64,000 nt of DNA from Psychrobacillus sp. NEAU-3TGS (GCF_029955155.1 NZ_JAPNOZ010000012.1:1185753-1249752), one strand, 5' to 3'. Shown: positions 52,092 to 61,349, counted from the first letter of the stretch. Notes: generated from the sequence alone by a model not told the origin. Numbers and translations: made by a program.

Positions 52092-52727
52092 ATGAGAAAT
52101 GATTACCATACAGTCAAAGGTTACGGGGAGAGCGAGACCATCATTCAAAAGTCACGCTTTCTCACATATGTTGAACGAGCCGAAACCGAGCAGGATGCAC
52201 AGGATTTCATTAATAATATCAAACAACTGCATAGAGATGCCACTCATAACTGTTCAGCATACATAATTGGGGAGCATGATAATGTCCAAAAAGCGAACGA
52301 TGATGGTGAGCCAAGCGGGACTGCCGGTGTACCTATGCTTGAAGTGCTAAAAAAACAAGGGTTAAAAGATACAGTAGTAGTCGTCACACGCTATTTTGGA
52401 GGCATCAAACTTGGTGGTGGAGGTCTTATTCGGGCATATGGAAAAGCAACAACTGAAGGGATTGCCGCAGCAAAAGTAGTAGAGCGAAAGTTGCATCATT
52501 TGATGAAAGTACAGGTAGATTATACATGGCTAGGTAAGGTAGAAAATGAAGTAAGAAATTCTTCCTATCCCCTAAAAAAAATAAATTATGCAGATTCCGT
52601 CGAATTTTTTGTTTACACAGAAGCAAATGAGGAAATCACATTTACTAACTGGATCATCGAAATGACGAACGGCCAAGCAAAAATTGAAGTTATTAACAAA
52701 GAATTTTTGGAATTTGATGTGAATTGA
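52092..52727 (+). CDS. yvyE: YvyE, IMPACT/YigZ family protein
   Basis: A 211-residue protein with the UPF0029/YigZ N-terminal domain (IIQKSRFLTYVERAETEQDA, HRDATHNCSAYIIG) and the characteristic DDGEPSGTAGVPMLEVLKKQ, VVVTRYFGGIKLGGGGLIRA stretch. The C-terminal part is a DUF1949-type ferredoxin-like domain. The family may act on ribosomes or translation stress, as human IMPACT does through GCN2; in bacteria the role is open. Divergent from degS, as in B. subtilis. GGGAGG precedes the ATG. Confidence 0.95.
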   Translation: MRNDYHTVKGYGESETIIQKSRFLTYVERAETEQDAQDFINNIKQLHRDATHNCSAYIIGEHDNVQKANDDGEPSGTAGVPMLEVLKKQGLKDTVVVVTRYFGGIKLGGGGLIRAYGKATTEGIAAAKVVERKLHHLMKVQVDYTWLGKVENEVRNSSYPLKKINYADSVEFFVYTEANEEITFTNWIIEMTNGQAKIEVINKEFLEFDVN

Positions 52728-52755
52728 ATTATACTTTTACATAAGAGGTGATGAA

Positions 52756-53913
52756 ATGAAAAAGTTATCCATATTAATCCTATTGCTTTTTAGTTTAAGT
52801 GTTGCTCCTATGATTTCATCGGCAGCCTGTACCACTCCTGTGTATTGGGACGGTGTGGAGCTCAAGTCAGGTCAAATAGGGCGAGTGCTCATTCAAAAAC
52901 CAACGACTATTTACAAAAATGTAAACGGAAATTTCGAGTTTTCAAGAACGGTACATCCTGGTGAAAATTATCGAGTCTATGCAAATAAGTCTACCTATTA
53001 CCATCTAGGCGGTGGCTTAGTTATCAAGGATGATGCATCGATTTTGTATCAAACTCCATCCAAGCAAAAATTGAGTTGTGTAAAGAATACCTCTACATCG
53101 TTAACGATTGGAGATTCGACAACAGCTGTTTCAACAAAGCTTGGAACAGCGCAAAAAAAGGTGACCAATGAATTTGGAGCTTCCACTTCTATTTATCATC
53201 AAAACTATCAAAACTTTTATGCTATCAGTTTATTAAACAATAAAATTGCATCTCTTTATACTAAAGATAAGCAGTATAAGGTCCATGGTGTAGGAATCTC
53301 CAATACAGTTAGCGAACTAGAAAATAAATTAGGTACGAATTATCAAACGACCGGCAACACATATCCCGTCGAAATTATCACGTATCAATTACCAAAATAC
53401 GAAGCTAACTTTTTTATCGATGTACATAATGACAGTAAGATTTCTGCCATTCTCTTAGTAGATTATCAATTAATGAATAAAAATCCGAATTTATATCCGA
53501 AGAAATCCGCTTCTTTGGAAGCTAGTTATGAATCGTTGTTATTTGAATTAATTAATGCAGAAAGAAAAGTTCAAGGAGTTCCTGTTTTGCAAAATGCTTC
53601 AAAAGTGGCTACGGTTGCTAGAAAGCATAGTGTAGATATGGGGACCAATGAGTATTTCAGTCATGAGAATTTACAGGGGCAATCCCCGTTTGATCGACTT
53701 GCAAATGGTGGTGTGACTTTTAGGAATGCTGGGGAAAATATAGCAACCGGATATACGAATGCTTATTTTGCTCACGAGGCGTTGATGAATTCCCTTGGAC
53801 ACCGTAAGAATATTGTAAGCACTGCGTATACACATGTTGGTGTGGGAGTTTTCTTTGCTAAGTGGACGTATGGGTCTATTCCATATTATACGGAGAATTT
53901 TATTAAGCCTTAA
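52756..53913 (+). CDS. Secreted CAP-domain protein (YkwD-like) with CAP-associated N-terminal domain
   Basis: The 385-residue precursor has a signal peptide (KLSILILLLFSLSVAPMISSAA). It is followed by a short SH3-like or unknown segment, a CAP_assoc_N-type domain (SLTIGDSTTAVSTKLGTAQK to about residue 245) and a C-terminal CAP/SCP domain. CAP landmarks are LFELINAERKVQGVPVL, EYFSHENLQGQSPFDRL, AGENIATGYTN and LMNSLGHRKNIV. Bacterial CAP proteins are secreted and lack a proven activity, though some cut or bind wall material. It is 28 bases downstream of yvyE and probably shares its transcript; a strong terminator follows. Confidence 0.92.
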   Translation: MKKLSILILLLFSLSVAPMISSAACTTPVYWDGVELKSGQIGRVLIQKPTTIYKNVNGNFEFSRTVHPGENYRVYANKSTYYHLGGGLVIKDDASILYQTPSKQKLSCVKNTSTSLTIGDSTTAVSTKLGTAQKKVTNEFGASTSIYHQNYQNFYAISLLNNKIASLYTKDKQYKVHGVGISNTVSELENKLGTNYQTTGNTYPVEIITYQLPKYEANFFIDVHNDSKISAILLVDYQLMNKNPNLYPKKSASLEASYESLLFELINAERKVQGVPVLQNASKVATVARKHSVDMGTNEYFSHENLQGQSPFDRLANGGVTFRNAGENIATGYTNAYFAHEALMNSLGHRKNIVSTAYTHVGVGVFFAKWTYGSIPYYTENFIKP

Positions 53914-54319
53914 CTAGATTAGTATAAAACCTATTGGAATGTTTACAGAGGTCTTTGGAGAGACTTATTGCTATATCATTACCGATTGAATTTATAAGAG
54001 AGACTGGTTCATGACTGTCGTCACGAACCAGTCTCTCTTTTTTTCGGTAATCTTATTGCGTCTGCCTATCCGTCGCCCTCCTTCAACAGTACAAGTAAGG
54101 TTAAGATCTTTTGGGATAATTAGTGAAAAGATACTTTCCAATTCATAAAGGAAGCACCTGAAGATGAAATTTCAGGTGCTTCTACGCTTCTCTATAGGAT
54201 AAATAATAACTATTTTTTGGTCATATACCCTTTAACCAGTAGAAAATACTTAGCAAATTTAAGAAGGTATTCGGCATGTAGAAAGACTTATATGAAGATT
54301 TTAACAATTAAAGATTAAG
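53914..54319. other. Intergenic stretch with hairpins
   Basis: About 400 bases with no gene. It contains the terminator of the CAP gene and, at 54150-54183, a second perfect hairpin (GAAGCACCTGAA / TTCAGGTGCTTC) without a T-run. Confidence 0.55.
53996..54044 (+). terminator. Terminator of the yvyE-CAP unit
   Basis: GAGAGACTGGTTC and GAACCAGTCTCTC form a 13-bp stem, extended by TGAC/GTCA with one mismatch, followed by TTTTTTTC. Confidence 0.9.
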
Positions 54320-54604
54320 TTAGTTTGAATTTTTAAGTAACACTTTATGAATTTTCTTTTGATATTTTATTTGATACCTAGTCTTACTTTTCATTTTTTC
54401 AATGTTAAATTTTCCTATAATATAACGAACATCTTTGTATTCTTAAATTAAGTTTTCAAATTTAATATCCTTAAGATAATTTTGAAACCATTGGTATTCT
54501 TGAAGAGATTTAATATTCTTCTCTATTTCTTCTTCTGTTACATCCTTTGTAAAGGAAAATAGCAGTGTACCTAGTGAACCTAATAACTCAAACAGCGGTC
54601 CCAA
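54320..54604 (-). pseudogene. Unrecognised small protein gene with an internal stop
   Basis: TTG at 54604 has AGGAGGTG seven bases upstream and opens 53 codons starting GPLFELLGSLGTLLFSF, then TKDVTEEEIEKNIKSLQEYQ, ending FENLI and TAA at 54443-54445. The same frame continues without a stop for 41 more codons (EYKDVRYIIGKFNIEKMKSK and a basic tail) to a TAA at 54320. A CAA-to-TAA change would join both parts into one ~94-residue protein with a hydrophobic N-terminus and basic C-terminus. The short form may still be made. Not recognised as any family. Confidence 0.5.
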
Positions 54605-54700
54605 GAATGACACCTCCTAATATAACTTCTACTCTATTTTATACGATTGATTTTAAAAAAGGTTTCTTTCTAAATCAACTACTGAATTCCTAACCGCAAA

Positions 54701-54752
54701 CTAAAAAGAGCATCTCCCCGTCATTAAATGACTTAGGAGATTGCTCTTTTTT
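54701..54752 (-). terminator. Terminator of the wall-hydrolase operon
   Basis: On the minus strand AAAGAGCAATCTCC and GGAGATGCTCTTT pair, with TCAT/ATGA inside, and TTAGTT follows. It overlaps the stop codon of the SpoIID-domain gene. Confidence 0.85.
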
Positions 54753-56283
54753 AGTACTTCTCGATTGTTGTACCTTGGTAATAATGTTTCAAAATGCGGT
54801 CGTATGTCCAACCTGCGTCAGCTCGGGCTTTTGCTCCCCATTGGCTCATGCCGATGCGGTGACCGAAGCCTTTACCTTTTACGGTAACGGTATCGATACC
54901 GCCGGTTGTTCCAGTTGTTGATACGATGCCTTCATTTGTTTGAATGTTAACATTACCACTTGGAATAGTTTCTACACCAGTTGCAGTTTGTACAGATGTA
55001 CCTGTTAAGGAAGAGATATCCGTTGTTCCATTTGTTTGTTGCACGGAAACTTCCGTTATGCCAGATGGTTTAGTGAAACTAATATCATACCAACTAGATT
55101 TTAAGGATGCATTGTTTGCATCTAAAAATACGTTTCTCATAACTGTTTCGTTGCCTGTGATCGTTTTTTCTCCTGAATTAGTAATAGCTGTTACAGCTGT
55201 TACTTCTCCGTTAGAGCCACCTTTTGTTAGCTTTACATCTAACAAAACATCGGTGCTGCTAAATCCGAACTTCTTCAGGATATTTGCTTTCGATATAGAA
55301 ACTGTCCAGTTATCGTATGGTGACTTTTCAATGGAATCGTCTACAGATACGAATTGTGGTACTTGGGCAGTGTCCCAAACCTCGCCGATATTCGCTGTTT
55401 TACCACCACTTGCAGCGTAGTAATATGCTTGTACGAGCTTGCCGTTTGATTTCACTACTAAATCTTTTGTTGCATCAACAGCTGAATTGGTGCTTTTTTG
55501 TTCAGATGTATAGCCTTTGTACATTTGGTCTTTTGTTGTACTACTTAAAATGCCTGCTTTACTTAATGTATAGCTTCTAGCTGCAACTGTTTGTGCTTTT
55601 AATGCTTCTTGATGCCAAGATGCATACGATTCGTTTGGAATAACTCCTTTTAAATAGTTTTCCAAATCTAGTCGATTCACTATTTGCACAGTTGCACCAG
55701 ATTTTACAACGTTAAAGCTTCCGCGAAACTGAGTGCCAGTTGGTGTTTTTCCAAGTGGAAGTGATGAAACTTCCGCTACCTTTGCATAAGTAGCCGGTAC
55801 CCAAGAAGAAGCACCCTGTTCGTCTGTAATCGAATACCATACTTCACCATTTGCATTTGTAAATTCATTTACGAAGTTTGCACCTTGGAAAGCTTTATAG
55901 GATTTTACTGTTTCATAGTCAGCAGTTGCACCTTTTTTTCCATCGACATCTGATGTGAAGACAACCATTTTTTCATTGCCAGTTAACGCATGTAAAGCAA
56001 ATCCGTTCGCTGAGAACATAGAAGCTCCAGATTGATAAATCGATACTTCGCCGTTCACTTGTGAAAAAGTAACCGGTGTGTTCGGTAATGCGAAAAACAT
56101 TTCTTTTGTCGTTAGGTTTTCTAGCTTATAAATACCAGTTAGATTAAGCGAAGTGGAGGAAGCGTTGTGCACTTCGACTCGAACTTGCTTTGAATAACTT
56201 TCTTGCTTGTAGGCAAATGCAGTATTGGAAACTGCTAAACTAAGTGCAACTACTGATAGACCAGTTATTAGTTGTTTAAACAA
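54751..56283 (-). CDS. SpoIID/LytB-domain wall protein
   Basis: The 510-residue precursor has a signal peptide ending in NTAFA, an SH3-like segment near 130-170 and a SpoIID domain. That domain shows VNRLDLENYLKGVIPNESYA, ALKAQTVAARSYTLSK, YYAASGGKTANIGEVWD and the C-terminal KGKGFGHRIGMSQWGAKARA motif, typical of LytB/SpoIID. SpoIID itself is a lytic transglycosylase of sporulation, and LytB stimulates the amidase LytC; with an amidase gene in the same operon the LytB-type role is the better reading. It starts directly at the stop of the SH3 protein gene. Confidence 0.9.
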   Translation of the reverse strand: MFKQLITGLSVVALSLAVSNTAFAYKQESYSKQVRVEVHNASSTSLNLTGIYKLENLTTKEMFFALPNTPVTFSQVNGEVSIYQSGASMFSANGFALHALTGNEKMVVFTSDVDGKKGATADYETVKSYKAFQGANFVNEFTNANGEVWYSITDEQGASSWVPATYAKVAEVSSLPLGKTPTGTQFRGSFNVVKSGATVQIVNRLDLENYLKGVIPNESYASWHQEALKAQTVAARSYTLSKAGILSSTTKDQMYKGYTSEQKSTNSAVDATKDLVVKSNGKLVQAYYYAASGGKTANIGEVWDTAQVPQFVSVDDSIEKSPYDNWTVSISKANILKKFGFSSTDVLLDVKLTKGGSNGEVTAVTAITNSGEKTITGNETVMRNVFLDANNASLKSSWYDISFTKPSGITEVSVQQTNGTTDISSLTGTSVQTATGVETIPSGNVNIQTNEGIVSTTGTTGGIDTVTVKGKGFGHRIGMSQWGAKARADAGWTYDRILKHYYQGTTIEKY

Positions 56284-56988
56284 TTATTTCACCTCAGTAA
56301 GCGTACTTAGCACCCAACCTTTATTTCCTTTAGCGGTTTGTACATTGTACCATATTTCACCATTAGCATTTTTGAAGGAATCTAAATATTTTAAAGAAGT
56401 TCCTTTTGCTACTAATTCAAGTGATTTGTAGTTCGTTGTAGCACCTTTTCTAACGTTCACTGCTTGTTTAGCTACTACTTCAGAAGGCACGACATTGCTC
56501 GGTTTTGTTGTTGTAACATCACCAGAGAATACCCAGCCTTTTACGGTAGCAGATATTTCTACGCGGTACCAAATACCAGTAGCCGCTTTATGTTGATCGA
56601 TTACTTTTAGTCCTTTATTTGCTCCGAAAGTTGCTAATACTTTGTAGTCACGAGTTGCACCACTATGCACTTTTACACTACTGCCAGTCGTATATACAGT
56701 TGCTGGTAGACCAGTAGAAGGATCTGGTGTAGTCGTTGGTGGTGGCGTTACAACCGTTCCACCTTCTGCAACTGCTTTTTGTAATTGTTTAATAATCGCA
56801 TCTTGTTCAGCCACTTTTTTTTCTAGTGCAGTTACTTTTGTATTAATAGGATTTAGTTGGGCTTGTACCCATTCAACAGAAGCAAGTAAAAGGTTGGAAT
56901 TTGCTTTTGTCGCACTAGGCACTGTAATTGTAAGCAGTAAGCTTAAACCTAGCACTGCACCAACCGTTGCTAAAAGTTTCTTTTTCAT
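56284..56988 (-). CDS. Secreted SH3-domain protein
   Basis: The ~234-residue precursor has a signal peptide (KKKLLATVGAVLGLSLLLTI), a short coiled coil (NTKVTALEKKVAEQDAIIKQ), a Thr/Pro linker, and two bacterial SH3 domains (~98-160 and ~172-234). The domains carry the KVHSGATRDYKVLATF and NVRKGATTNYKSLELV signatures. SH3b domains bind wall peptides. There is no catalytic domain, so it is probably a wall-binding accessory protein. Start ATG 56988 gives a normal signal peptide; ATG 56997 is closer to GAGGG and cannot be excluded. It sits between the amidase and the SpoIID gene. Confidence 0.85.
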   Translation of the reverse strand: MKKKLLATVGAVLGLSLLLTITVPSATKANSNLLLASVEWVQAQLNPINTKVTALEKKVAEQDAIIKQLQKAVAEGGTVVTPPPTTTPDPSTGLPATVYTTGSSVKVHSGATRDYKVLATFGANKGLKVIDQHKAATGIWYRVEISATVKGWVFSGDVTTTKPSNVVPSEVVAKQAVNVRKGATTNYKSLELVAKGTSLKYLDSFKNANGEIWYNVQTAKGNKGWVLSTLTEVK

Positions 56989-57006
56989 CGTATACATTTC
57001 TCCCTC

Positions 57007-59610
57007 TTATTGTTTGAAATAGTTTTCTAATCCTTTTCGAATTCCTGTTGCTGCTTTTTTCTGGAATGCAGCGGAAGCTAGTTGTGCTTCTTCTGTTGGG
57101 TTCGATATAAAAGCAAGCTCTACAAGAACAGAAGGAAGTTCGTTCATACGATTTACATAAAATACTTGTTCTTTTACTCCACGATTATACGTACCTATTG
57201 CTTTTACTAAATCCGATTGAATGCTCTTAGCTAGCGTTAAGCTGCGCGGTCCGTTAAAGTTAACCGTCGCATTATAATACGTCGTCGTACCTTTAGAAGA
57301 AGCATTAAATGCATCAGCATGAAGACTAATGAATGCATCATAATCCGATTTATTTGCAATATCTGTGCGTTGTTTTAACTCTAAGAAGACATCTGTACTT
57401 CTTGTTAAGACTACTTCTGCTCCAGCAGCTTCTAACTCTGCTTGTAATGCTTTAGCAGTTGCAAGCACAACGTCTTTTTCTCTCTTTCCATTTGGTCCGA
57501 CTGCTCCAGGATCTTTTGCACCGTGTCCAGCATCCAAGATGATTTTCTTACCTGCTAATCCTTTTGGTACAACTTTGATCGTCAATTCTTTATCATAATC
57601 ACGAATTGTATACGTGTAATTAGGATCGAATGTGATCAATAAAACAGAAGTTCCACCAGAAACTTTCTCTACTTTCATACTTTTCACACCAGTAACGGAG
57701 GATTTAATCTCGTTTATATTTGATAGATTACCAAATATGCGTAAAACATTCGCAGAAGGCGTTGAATAAGTAATATCGAATTTAGATGGTTTGGTCCATA
57801 CCATATAGTTTTGACCATTTCTTACTTCTGTTCGACCATTCGATAATTGGATCGGTGAAGCATCTGAAAGCATAGAAGCTTGAATCCATCCGCGTTTTTC
57901 ACTTTGTGTTTCAATATTTACCCAACCATTCAATGTACGAAGCACTCTTACTGGTGTGTTTACATAAATTGTGTCTACTTTTTTCGCAGTAGCACTTGCT
58001 CCGTTGTATACAGTAGCTGTTTTCGTCCCATATTTAGTTGGAATATTGTCATTTACTTCAAAGTCTGGGATCCAGCCTTCTTTACCACCAGCATTAATCT
58101 GAATCCAAGTAGTACCGTCTGTAGCCTTCAATTTGTTTAATACGGTAAAACTTGTGTTTTTAGCAAGACCTTGTAGAACTGCAGAATTATAATTGCTGTT
58201 TGCGTATAATAAAGCATTTGCTCTCTTAATCGTCCCTTTTTCACCTGCACCAGGTGTAACGATCGGTGTTTCTTCAACAGAATCTCCGATGGATACAACG
58301 GATTGATGCAACCAAGCTTCTCCACTTGTCGTGTTTACTTTATACCATTTTTCCGATTTAGCGTCTGTTGCATATTGACTTGAATCAAATACATCATTTT
58401 GTCTCGCTTGAGTCACCACATCGAACGTAATTGCTGGGCCTGAACGCATATTTGCTACAGGTACAGAAACTCTTAAGCTATTTTTCTCATCTACAATATT
58501 GGCATCAGTAGAAGGTGTTTCAGGTGTTGGATTTTCGGGTACAGTAGAAACAGTTTCAAATGCATCTGAAGGTATCCAACCTTTTTTCCCTACTGCATAG
58601 GTCACTTGATACCATTTTTCCTTGGAAGCGTTTGTAAACTCTTGGTGGATAGATAGTTTCGTTCCAACTTGAATTGTCGCTACCGTTTTATAGCTTTTCG
58701 TTGCTCCAGAGTGAACAGTAGATGTTTTACTCACTACTTTGCTTGCTATCGATGAATCTTCGAATGCAGAAGCAAGTACCCAGCCCTTTTTGCCAGTTGC
58801 ATAAGTAACCTGCAACCATTTTTCTTTGGATGCATTTGTAAACTCTTGATGGATTACGAGAGTTGTCCCAGGTTTTACTGTGGAAACGACTGCGTAACTT
58901 TTAGTTGCCCCTTTATGAACAGTTGTTTGTTGTACAACTTTCATAGAAGTTGCTGTTTCACCAGCTGTAGCGTTTAATACAAATAAATCCGATGTTACCC
59001 AGCCTTTTTTACCGTTATATTCAACGTTAAACCATACTTCATTTTGGGCATTTGTAAATGCACTTAGTACTTTCAATGAAGTTCCTGCTGGAATTGTAGC
59101 AACTACTTTATAAGAAGTTGTTGCACCACTTCTCATATTCGACGCATTTTTCCCTATTTTTTGTGTCGTTCCCACATAAGAAATACCAGTAGATGTGGAA
59201 GCTGCTTTGACTGCAGTTTGAGCAATTGGTTTAACTGGCTCATTAATAACTACACCACTTTCACCAGCTGTAACATTTATTTCGAATAATTCGGATGTTA
59301 CCCAGCCTTTTTTACCGTTATATTCTACATTAAACCAGACTTCTTTTTCCGCATTTGTAAATGCATCTAGTATTTCCAAAGAAGTGCCTGCTGGGATTGT
59401 AACAACTTTGCTATAGGAAGTTGTTGCACCACTTCGCATATTCGCAGCGTATTTCCCTATTTTTTGTGTGGTACCTGCTATTTGTTGAATTTCGTCTAAA
59501 ACTAGAGATGAATTCGAAGCGGCATATGCAGTTGGTGATTCACTCGCAAGAAGATTAAGTGGCAAAAGAACAGAAGTTGCTAAGACAGATGATGCGATTA
59601 CTTTTTTCAT
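57007..59610 (-). CDS. N-acetylmuramoyl-L-alanine amidase with seven SH3 domains
   Basis: This 867-residue wall hydrolase has a signal peptide, seven bacterial SH3 domains (from ~45 to ~590; the first two start GTTQKIG and the next two share GATKSY), an AMIN-like beta domain (~595-690) and a C-terminal Amidase_3 domain. The amidase has zinc ligands in ILDAGHGAKDPGA, KREKD and FISLHADAF, and the catalytic glutamate in VELAFISN. It should cut the bond between muramic acid and the stem peptide during growth, division or flagellar passage. It leads an operon with the SH3 and SpoIID proteins, resembling lytC with lytB. The SH3 coding repeats are alike at DNA level and could recombine. Confidence 0.93.
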   Translation of the reverse strand: MKKVIASSVLATSVLLPLNLLASESPTAYAASNSSLVLDEIQQIAGTTQKIGKYAANMRSGATTSYSKVVTIPAGTSLEILDAFTNAEKEVWFNVEYNGKKGWVTSELFEINVTAGESGVVINEPVKPIAQTAVKAASTSTGISYVGTTQKIGKNASNMRSGATTSYKVVATIPAGTSLKVLSAFTNAQNEVWFNVEYNGKKGWVTSDLFVLNATAGETATSMKVVQQTTVHKGATKSYAVVSTVKPGTTLVIHQEFTNASKEKWLQVTYATGKKGWVLASAFEDSSIASKVVSKTSTVHSGATKSYKTVATIQVGTKLSIHQEFTNASKEKWYQVTYAVGKKGWIPSDAFETVSTVPENPTPETPSTDANIVDEKNSLRVSVPVANMRSGPAITFDVVTQARQNDVFDSSQYATDAKSEKWYKVNTTSGEAWLHQSVVSIGDSVEETPIVTPGAGEKGTIKRANALLYANSNYNSAVLQGLAKNTSFTVLNKLKATDGTTWIQINAGGKEGWIPDFEVNDNIPTKYGTKTATVYNGASATAKKVDTIYVNTPVRVLRTLNGWVNIETQSEKRGWIQASMLSDASPIQLSNGRTEVRNGQNYMVWTKPSKFDITYSTPSANVLRIFGNLSNINEIKSSVTGVKSMKVEKVSGGTSVLLITFDPNYTYTIRDYDKELTIKVVPKGLAGKKIILDAGHGAKDPGAVGPNGKREKDVVLATAKALQAELEAAGAEVVLTRSTDVFLELKQRTDIANKSDYDAFISLHADAFNASSKGTTTYYNATVNFNGPRSLTLAKSIQSDLVKAIGTYNRGVKEQVFYVNRMNELPSVLVELAFISNPTEEAQLASAAFQKKAATGIRKGLENYFKQ

Positions 59611-59651
59611 TTGTTCCTCCTTGAAACCTGTGTTTTCTCCATTTTAATGCA

Positions 59652-59832
59652 CTAATCCCCATAAAACAATCCAACTAATGTAATTAAATCCAATGTCATA
59701 GAAATGTAATATATATAATAGAATTCTGTCATATTCTCTGCTGACTGGATTTCTAACGTAACAAGGGTCGAAATCGCTGAAATAAATTTCCAATAGCACT
59801 TGTAAAAATTAACACAAGTAAGGGTTAATCAT
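59652..59832 (-). pseudogene. Possible decayed small membrane protein gene
   Basis: ATG 59832 has a strong ribosome site (AGGAGGAATTCAACG) but its frame stops after seven codons (MINPYLC). Just downstream, other frames read LVLIFTSAIG and then KFISAISTLVTLEIQSAENM with further hydrophobic residues (SMTLDLITLVGLFYGD) to a stop at 59652. This looks like a membrane protein broken by more than one small indel. No family is recognised, and the alternative is a short leader peptide with a hairpin (ACTTGT/ACAAGT) over it. Confidence 0.35.
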
Positions 59833-59929
59833 CGTTGAATTCCTCCTAGCTCATACCAAACTTCTATTTATATACCAACTAATAGTTTTTAGTGGATATA
59901 TGAGTGAATCTCTAGATAGGAGCTTCCAA

Positions 59930-60165
59930 TTGCAAATTCCAACTTGAATCGCAAGATCTCCTTTGAATCACAAGATAAGGGCCTCTAATCACAAGATTCC
60001 CTTTGTGAATCGCAAGATAGGTTCCTCTAATCGCAAGATTCCCTTTCAGAATCGCAAGATAGGATCCTCTAATCGCAAGTTTCACTTTGAATCGCAAGAT
60101 AGGATCCTCTAATCACAAGATTCCCTTTCAGAATCGCAAGATAGGGTCTTTAAATAGCAAGATCT
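59930..60165. repeat. AATCGCAAGAT repeat array C
   Basis: About a dozen copies of AATCGCAAGAT (variants AATCACAAGAT, AATCGCAAGTT) spaced ~17-25 bases, in alternation: one copy followed by AGG-A-CCTCT, the next by TCCCTTT. The array lies upstream of the amidase gene and downstream of the LCP gene. The apparent protein on the minus strand (LAIRGSYLAI repeated) is only the translated repeat. Confidence 0.82.
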
Positions 60166-60196
60166 CTCACCTCTATCGACTATTAAATTTTTTCCA

Positions 60197-60224
60197 CAAA
60201 AAAAACAGCCTATTTCAGGCTGTT
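60197..60224 (-). terminator. Terminator of the LCP gene
   Basis: On the minus strand ACAGCC and GGCTGT pair around TGAAATA and are followed by eight Ts. It begins just after the LCP stop. Confidence 0.88.
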
Positions 60225-60228
60225 CGTT

Positions 60229-61269
60229 TTACTGTCCTATCGTTAAATCAGAGACAGTTTTTGATTTAATTTCACTTTGTGCGTTTTGACCGAAATCATC
60301 TAGGTTAAGCTGCAGTTGTTTCTTCACTTCTTCCAGCGACTCTTCGTCTATCAGGAAATAAGAGGTTCCTCTTATCATGGTGTCAACACCTTCTAGTTGA
60401 AGCTGCTCGATTGGTGATGATTTGATGTTTTGATAAGTCTTGATCAAACCAAAATAATCCGAAGATGGAATATTTGTTTTGACGTTATTGCCGACGTCTT
60501 TGATCATATCATCGATGTTAGCAATATTGCTTATGCTTGTTGCTTTGTTAATAATCTCTTGGATTACTTGTTTTTGTCGGATATTACGTCCGGCATCCCC
60601 TTGAGGATCTTTTTTACGCATACGGACGTAAGCAAGTGCTTCGTTCCCGTTTAAGAACATAGGACCTTCTGTATACTTCTTCCATTTTAAACTACCTGTC
60701 AGCTGAGCGCTGAAGGTAAATGGAACATCTACATCGACACCGCCTACTGTATCTACGATGTCTTCAAAACCTTGAAAGTCTGTGGAAACGTAATAATCAA
60801 TTGGAATATCTAATATTTCTTCCAATGTATTGATCGTATAGTTAATCCCTCCGAAAGCATAAGAGTGATTAATTTTAGTCTGGTATCCTAAGTCAGGCAC
60901 ATAAACTCTAGAATCTCGTGGAATACTGACCAAGGAGATTTTTTCTGTCTTCGGATTAATTGTTGCTAAGATTAAAACGTCTGCTCGACCATATTTTGCT
61001 TTTTCTTCATTTTCGATACCTGCTAATAATATGGTAAATGCAGAGTCTTCTGCTTTGGCACTTTCGATCTTGTTTTCTGCCTCTTCTGTTGGATTTGTAT
61101 CCTTTTCCAAGGGCTCGTATATTTTATTTATTGCATTTTTTGTCTGAAGCGATAGATTTGTGGCAAACACAATAACTCCAGAGAAAAGCACCATCGAAAT
61201 AATAAGTATTGTATATAAAAGTTTTCTTCTCGTCTTTGTTTTTCGCTTTTTTTGACGTGAAGTAGTCAT
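60229..61269 (-). CDS. LytR-CpsA-Psr (LCP) family wall-polymer ligase
   Basis: LCP proteins move wall teichoic acid or capsule-like polymers from lipid carriers to peptidoglycan, outside the cell. The 346 residues have a basic cytoplasmic tail (TTSRQKKRKTKTRRKLLYTI), one membrane helix (~17-38) and an extracellular catalytic domain. LCP landmarks are TILLAGIENEEKAKYGRADV, ISLVSIPRDSRVYVPDLGYQ, KINHSYAFGGINYTINTLEE and LAYVRMRKKDPQGDAGRNIR. These carry the conserved arginines and aspartates that hold the pyrophosphate. It lies between glycosyltransferase and wall-hydrolase genes, where LytR/TagU also occurs. Confidence 0.95.
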   Translation of the reverse strand: MTTSRQKKRKTKTRRKLLYTILIISMVLFSGVIVFATNLSLQTKNAINKIYEPLEKDTNPTEEAENKIESAKAEDSAFTILLAGIENEEKAKYGRADVLILATINPKTEKISLVSIPRDSRVYVPDLGYQTKINHSYAFGGINYTINTLEEILDIPIDYYVSTDFQGFEDIVDTVGGVDVDVPFTFSAQLTGSLKWKKYTEGPMFLNGNEALAYVRMRKKDPQGDAGRNIRQKQVIQEIINKATSISNIANIDDMIKDVGNNVKTNIPSSDYFGLIKTYQNIKSSPIEQLQLEGVDTMIRGTSYFLIDEESLEEVKKQLQLNLDDFGQNAQSEIKSKTVSDLTIGQ

Positions 61270-61349
61270 AATACTTCCCTACTTTACTGTTAAAATATAA
61301 TCTCACCAATTATACATAAATTTTTACTCGATGTATATGGAAAAGACCA

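Noticed and set aside
59912-60097. Minus-strand ORF with repeated LAIRGSYLAI-type motif
   Set aside because: It is the translation of the intergenic repeat array, with no ribosome site; similar ORFs arise in the array at 49460-50015.
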